From positions 1-64,000 of the forward strand of contig JBDVXK010000015.1 of the NCBI GenBank assembly GCA_039964455.1: a DNA stretch of 64,000 nt, written 5' to 3'. The notes beneath the pieces are model-generated. The model had not been told where the DNA came from, searched no databases, and was given only the letters and a program-made list of their open reading frames with translations. The first letter of the stretch is position 1; each line of letters opens with the position of its first letter. Positions 59,629 to 64,000 of the stretch are shown piece by piece. The DNA comes from CALJFL01 sp039964455. Its GTDB lineage: Bacteria; Pseudomonadota; Gammaproteobacteria; Pseudomonadales; Halieaceae. The translations under genes were made by a program, and so were the position numbers.

Positions 59629-61258
59629 TTAGCACCATCGTCAAAATCACTCCCAGTACTATCTTCCAAGACTCATCAGATTCTGTAGCGATTTCTTGCG
59701 CGGTAGTCCATTCGCTTTTTTGCCCGTTAAGATCAATGGTCCGGATGCGTAAATAGCGTTTTTCTCTCTTGGTGGTGGGGAGGGTGTATTCCGATTCAGT
59801 GAGGGTCTCATCACTGATTATCTTATTGAACTCTCTGTCATGAGCAATTTGTACTTGATAACTGACCCCGGAGTCAGCACTGGGCCAGAAAACCTTAATG
59901 TTCCCGGTGGCATCATCGTAATCGAGCTGGGCAGTAGGTGGCTCCTCGGTAACGATAAATTGGCTCACCGGTCCAAACGGACCCCGATGCCCACTTAAGT
60001 CAATGCTAGCTACACGCCAGTACCAGACGCCTAATTCAGCGCTGGCTGCTGGGCTGTACTGTAAACCCTCTAAAGAAGACTGGTCGATAACAATATCTGT
60101 AAATTCAGCATCTCGAGCAACCTGGAGGTGATACAGGTTGGCTCCCGGTGCCTGAGACCAAGACAGGTCGGGAAATTTCTTTGAATGTATCGATGAAGCC
60201 GCTGGCGCGATTGCTACCGGAGGCTGGGGATTGGCCGCTTGAAGAAGGGTTGTCTCTCGCTCCATACCCTCCAATCCTATCTCGTCTATAGCTCTAACTC
60301 TCAGATAGTACTTGCCGTCGACCAGGGTAGGCAGCTTGACTCTGGCTTGATCGGTTACTGATTGCCAGATGACGGTTTCAAAATCCTGGCTGTCGCTTAA
60401 CCTGATCCTATATTTCTTGGCTTTATCTACAGGATTCCACGCTATCGGCCACTGCATGCGATTCAAGGTCTGGGGAATTTCAACAAGGTCAGGTGCTGGA
60501 AGCAGGGCCTGTGGTGGTAATGGCATCTGTCCTTTGGAGACAACTGAGCCAAACCCTCTATTGAGGATTACCTTCCCTTTAGCCTCGGGATTACTGACGT
60601 CGACGATTCCCCCAGTTACCTCGAATCGCGATGAGCTCTCACCTTCCACTGCAGCCATTCGATACTTTGTGCCACGCACGGCACTGATGGCCGCGGTTGT
60701 ATGTATTTCAAAACGGGAACCAGGACCATTGGCGCTTGTTACTTTTGTTTCAAGTCGACCTTTCAGCAGGCGCATTCGCGAATCCACCATTCCGGTTGCG
60801 CCATAAGCGCTGAGATGGTCGAGAACCAGTTCGCTGTTGCTGTCTAGAGTAACAACGGAGCGGTCAGCAAACTCGACGCTGACAGTGGACTCCGAAAATG
60901 TTTGAACTCGATCGCCAAGGCTCAATTTGTCCCCCGGACGTAACTCCTCTTCCGTTCCGTCACTGCGAATTACACTGCAATTCCCAGAGAGTGCTTTTAC
61001 CAAGGCACCTACACTGTTTTGTGTTATCCACGCTAGCGGGATGCGCAGTCTAGTACCAGGCTTTACCCAGTTTGGATCTGGCAATTGATTGAGCTTTTGT
61101 ACCTTGGTCCATGACGTTGCTGTCCCGAGGTATGTTTGACTGATATCCCAAAGACTGTCCCCCTCCGACACTACATAAACCCACTCGGACGCCTTGGTTT
61201 GAATGGGGAGAAGAAACAGAGCTATCAGAAAGAAAAATTTCCACCGTGCTATCTTCAT
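59618..61258 (-). CDS. LysM-FecR envelope protein
   Basis: The 546-residue protein has a signal peptide, a LysM domain (about 27-72, YVVSEGDSLWDISQTYLG), a FecR-type domain (about 95-220, SVEFADRSVVTLDSNSELVLD) and two or three fibronectin-like repeats (250-520), ending in a C-terminal membrane helix. It probably binds peptidoglycan and feeds a signal to the CHASE2 protein encoded by the overlapping downstream gene. I start at the ATG of 61258, eight bases after AAGGCG; a TTG 24 bases upstream is less likely. Confidence 0.85.
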   Translation of the reverse strand: MKIARWKFFFLIALFLLPIQTKASEWVYVVSEGDSLWDISQTYLGTATSWTKVQKLNQLPDPNWVKPGTRLRIPLAWITQNSVGALVKALSGNCSVIRSDGTEEELRPGDKLSLGDRVQTFSESTVSVEFADRSVVTLDSNSELVLDHLSAYGATGMVDSRMRLLKGRLETKVTSANGPGSRFEIHTTAAISAVRGTKYRMAAVEGESSSRFEVTGGIVDVSNPEAKGKVILNRGFGSVVSKGQMPLPPQALLPAPDLVEIPQTLNRMQWPIAWNPVDKAKKYRIRLSDSQDFETVIWQSVTDQARVKLPTLVDGKYYLRVRAIDEIGLEGMERETTLLQAANPQPPVAIAPAASSIHSKKFPDLSWSQAPGANLYHLQVARDAEFTDIVIDQSSLEGLQYSPAASAELGVWYWRVASIDLSGHRGPFGPVSQFIVTEEPPTAQLDYDDATGNIKVFWPSADSGVSYQVQIAHDREFNKIISDETLTESEYTLPTTKREKRYLRIRTIDLNGQKSEWTTAQEIATESDESWKIVLGVILTMVLIAL

Positions 61259-61566
61259 TACGGGCGCCTTAAGTTCTATCAATCAAATGGGAGCTTAATC
61301 TAAACGTTGCTCGGTTCAAATATTATATTATCAATCTGTGAACATGATCATATTGTCGATGAGACGAGGCCCGATTATCGCCTTCTTTGGTGCACTCAAT
61401 CGGCCCTCGCCCCTAAGAGCAAGACTTATGCCTGATTAAAGAGGTGATGGGCAGGTCTATTTGACGCGGTTTAGCCGAAAGCAGAACTCTTTATTGCAAA
61501 ATGAAACCATAAATGAGTTTTATTTTCGGACTCGGCCGGTATGAAAGGTTGACAAGTTAAGTCTCG

Positions 61567-61754
61567 GAAGTTGCCAGCTATAACGCTGATTTCGGCGAAT
61601 TCGTGCTGCCTATGGAGCGGTGCGCACCGCAAAAGAGCCTGAAGCGACGTTGCTGGCCTTTCTGGAATCGACCCGCGAAGCCGCTGCCGCCCTAGGTGAA
61701 TTGGACCGAACGCGGGAGTGCGCCTTGGGTCAGAAAGGGGTATTGCCAACTTAA
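61567..61754 (+). pseudogene. Frameshifted DUF5996 remnant
   Basis: Bases 61567-61610 encode ASYNADFGEFVLP, and after a one-base shift the frame reads YGAVRTAKEPEATLLAFLEST then REAAAALG, to a TAA at 61754. Together this is the C-terminal pattern of the DUF5996 family as I know it. The rest of the gene is not visible upstream. An antisense frame of 92 codons here is a shadow. The remnant sits in a 673-base gap (61283-61955) that also must hold the promoter of the FecR operon; nothing else is recognised there. Confidence 0.6.
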
Positions 61755-61955
61755 CGGCTCGAGATTGGTTTCGGTCTTGACTGGCAGTAAATCGAAGATC
61801 TCCAACAGCTTTTCCAAGCCCAACCGAGAAGCTCTTACGAGCAGCGAGATGGCTCTGTTTTTCACCTGTTGATTAGTATATAGCGCCCGCTGAGCATTAT
61901 ACTGGAGGGATATCGGTGACGCACTTGTCGAAAAAGAAGATAGGGTAATGATTAA

Positions 61956-64000
61956 ATGAAGAGATGGTTTCAGGCGGTGTTTACAGCAATAGTGCTTTGC
62001 GGCGCTAGCACCTCGGTTATATCAGCCCCCCAGCCAGCGTGCTCAGATCCAAGTCTGGTGATTACTCTGAAGGGCCAGAGTGGTGTTGATCAGTGGGCGA
62101 CAGCATATGATTGCGCGGTCATCGAAGGCGGTTTGTTCATTCAGGATTTGACTGGGGACCTAGTGACTAGTCTCGCCGGCCTGACAAGTCTGCAGGAGGT
62201 AAAAGACAAGGTTTTTTTGGGCGCTAGTGATGGCTTATCCCAGTTAACTAGCCTCCAGGGGCTGGACAACCTTACTGCGGTTGGGTCTCTGCGGCTTGCG
62301 GACATGCCCGAACTTACGGATATTTCGGCGTTGTCTGGATTAAATGCAATCACGTGCACCTCGAATCCCCCCCCCAGGTATACCGATTGCATTAGTAGCC
62401 TTGCGATAGCACGCACGCCGAAATTGACCAGTATTGCTGCGTTGGCGGGGCTTTCTGGAATCGGCACGATAAATGAACTGTCTCTCACTGGCATGCCATT
62501 GCTGGCGGATTTGACCGAGTTGAGCAGTCTTCCGCAGGCGACAAACGTTACTATCCGCGATATTCCCCTTGCTACGCCAGCGAATCAGGCTCAGTTGAAC
62601 CATTTGACCGGAGTCGCTGATCTTGTGGACCTATCGTCGCTGCCGGGCGTCTCCAGCTTGCCCGTCAGCACAACGATACGGGCCCTTATACTTAACGATT
62701 TACCTGTTTCCGACCTATCAATATTGAGTAGTTACCCACCAATGAGGCAGGTCAGGTTAAATAGTCTCCCGTTGATCACCGAAGCATCGCTGGCTTCTAT
62801 CGCGGGCCTGCCCGACACGAAGCTCGCTGGACTGACGCTAACGCTTGAAAATCTGAGCGGCTTAACTGACCTGAGTGGTTTGTCAGGGCTTAAAAATATT
62901 CAGACATTGGTAATCACCAGGAATCCAAGCCTGACTAATCTCAGTGGCCTGTCTACGTTAACCTCCATAACTTCCTTGGAGATTTCCAAAAACGACAACG
63001 TGTCCTCGCTAATGGGGCTGGACGCACTAAGCACTATCACTCGCAGGCTGATCATTGAGGAGAATCCAGACTTGGTTTCGCTGGACGGGCTTGATGCTCT
63101 CAGCGGTGTTCTGACTGAGCTCAAGGTGACCGATAATCCTCAGCTTGCTAATGTACGTGCGCTCAGGGGGGTTCAGTCGCTCTCCAGTTTCCTTTATGTC
63201 GTAAAAAACAGCAGCCTCAACGAGTGCGATGTCTTCGGCCCAATTGCAACTGCGACTGGCCCGTCCAAGACCTATATCAGGGATAATGGCGCAGGCACTG
63301 CTTGTGCAGACTCTCAGCAAAACTATATGACCCCCTCTTTGGTTCTTGCGCCGGCAAGTTTTGACTTTGGAGCGATCAATCAGGGAAGTTCTGCAACGCT
63401 TGACGTCACTGTTACAGCTATGGGATCGCCATCCACAAGGGTTAAGCTGGGCGCTCTAAGTATTACAGATAGTAATAACCCTGCCTGGTTTACGATTGAT
63501 GGACCCTCCACCTGTATTTCTGGACAAAATATCGATAGCGGAGATAGTTGCATCATAACGGTGCGGGTTGCCCCGCTTGGGTTTGGCCCTGATCAGGCTG
63601 ATCTGAGAGTTCCCTATCTCCCCATACCGGTACCTCCCGGAGCGATGTTCGGGCCACTGCATGCATCGTTGACGGTATTGGGAGATGGTCAGCCCAGCTC
63701 CAACCTGACCCCCAGTACCTCGCTGGATTTCGGTCCTGAGACCATAGGTGGCACGTCAGCGCCTCAAACCGTCACGGTGACTAACAGTGGCAATGCGCCG
63801 TTAAACATTGGCAGCATTACCGATGATGACCCCGCGGACTTCCCGCTCAGTAACAACTGTGGTGGCACGCTGGCCGCGGGTGCGACCTGCGACATTACGG
63901 TCAATTTTACGCCCACCCGACGTGGGAACATAAGCGGCACCCTGACACTCAATTCGAGCGCCGCTGTATCACCCCAAAAACTTGTGCTCACCGGGATCGG
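61956..64000 (+). CDS. Exported leucine-rich/ASH-domain surface protein (partial)
   Basis: The frame is open from the ATG at 61956 to the window edge, 681 residues with no stop. A signal peptide (VFTAIVLCGASTSVISA) is followed by leucine-rich receptor-L-like repeats (about 55-430: LTSLAGLTSLQEV, LSGLTDLSGLSGLKNIQTL). Two choice-of-anchor D (ASH) domains start near 458 (SFDFGAINQGSSATLDVTV) and 582 (SLDFGPETIGGTSAPQTVTV). It is probably surface-exposed or secreted. The C-terminus and any sorting signal are outside the window. Confidence 0.8.
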   Translation, partial: MKRWFQAVFTAIVLCGASTSVISAPQPACSDPSLVITLKGQSGVDQWATAYDCAVIEGGLFIQDLTGDLVTSLAGLTSLQEVKDKVFLGASDGLSQLTSLQGLDNLTAVGSLRLADMPELTDISALSGLNAITCTSNPPPRYTDCISSLAIARTPKLTSIAALAGLSGIGTINELSLTGMPLLADLTELSSLPQATNVTIRDIPLATPANQAQLNHLTGVADLVDLSSLPGVSSLPVSTTIRALILNDLPVSDLSILSSYPPMRQVRLNSLPLITEASLASIAGLPDTKLAGLTLTLENLSGLTDLSGLSGLKNIQTLVITRNPSLTNLSGLSTLTSITSLEISKNDNVSSLMGLDALSTITRRLIIEENPDLVSLDGLDALSGVLTELKVTDNPQLANVRALRGVQSLSSFLYVVKNSSLNECDVFGPIATATGPSKTYIRDNGAGTACADSQQNYMTPSLVLAPASFDFGAINQGSSATLDVTVTAMGSPSTRVKLGALSITDSNNPAWFTIDGPSTCISGQNIDSGDSCIITVRVAPLGFGPDQADLRVPYLPIPVPPGAMFGPLHASLTVLGDGQPSSNLTPSTSLDFGPETIGGTSAPQTVTVTNSGNAPLNIGSITDDDPADFPLSNNCGGTLAAGATCDITVNFTPTRRGNISGTLTLNSSAAVSPQKLVLTGI
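62367..62375 (+). repeat. C9 homopolymer inside the surface-protein gene
   Basis: Nine consecutive C residues encode three prolines (138-140) of the leucine-rich protein, in frame. Slippage of one or two bases would cut the protein short, the classic route for phase-variable surface proteins. Confidence 0.6.

Noticed and set aside
61471..61749. 92-codon minus-strand frame
   Set aside because: It is antisense to the DUF5996 remnant and has arginine- and proline-rich shadow composition.
1..64000. CRISPR array, prophage or intact insertion sequence
   Set aside because: No regularly spaced repeats, phage structural genes or complete transposase with inverted repeats were seen.

Overview
The window looks like a chromosomal segment of a free-living marine gammaproteobacterium, most likely of the Cellvibrionales (Halieaceae or Spongiibacteraceae type). 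This is an inference from gene content: EpmC, YheU, Xni, PdxB and QueF-type housekeeping genes, next to sulfatases, TonB uptake, a P450 and many envelope proteins. No 16S or other taxonomic marker is present, so the assignment is tentative.

Layout. (1) 1-2145: the end of a membrane protein gene, a pair of short palindromic elements and an exported sulfatase. (2) 2146-28624: a dense, conserved, mostly plus-strand core. It holds gpsA-sixA-hydrolase-DUF4892, folE, prmB-aroC, a GcvR-like regulator, tusA-epmC-xni-pdxB-NAD kinase, msrB, tRNA-Gly/tRNA-Glu, yadGH-queF, tRNA-Ser, an amine oxidase, moaCDE, redox and Nudix enzymes, a P450 and a HIT protein. Many of these genes overlap by 4 bases (ATGA and similar), which suggests translational coupling. 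(3) 28.8-40.1 kb: an envelope and ion-homeostasis region with a YSC84 lipoprotein, MipA/OmpV, a K+/H+ antiporter, and a minus-strand operon psiE-mgtE-yeaQ-symporter. In that operon the symporter carries a C-terminal solute-binding domain and the MgtE lacks CBS domains. (4) 40.5-54.9 kb: an accessory region with an SDR, a TonB-dependent receptor, a lipoprotein/beta-barrel pair, DUF3604, AraC, patatin, a large arylsulfatase, DUF6868 and an outer-membrane protein. It contains several gene wrecks: a duplicated TonB-receptor tail, an IS3 transposase piece, and an IS6-like piece fused to a headless pirin. (5) 54.9-64 kb: a Kef-type antiporter, an operon of a LysM-FecR protein with a CHASE2-GGDEF-EAL protein, a frameshifted DUF5996 remnant, and a large exported leucine-rich/ASH-domain protein with a C9 tract that runs off the window.

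Functionally, the core covers phospholipid precursor synthesis, chorismate, folate and queuosine pathways, molybdopterin synthesis, translation factor modification and redox repair. The accessory half is about nutrient capture (sulfated substrates, TonB ligands, organic solutes), ion balance and c-di-GMP signalling. No CRISPR array, prophage, intact IS or rRNA operon is visible. Several genes use TTG or GTG starts; where a ribosome-binding site decided the start, the entry says so.
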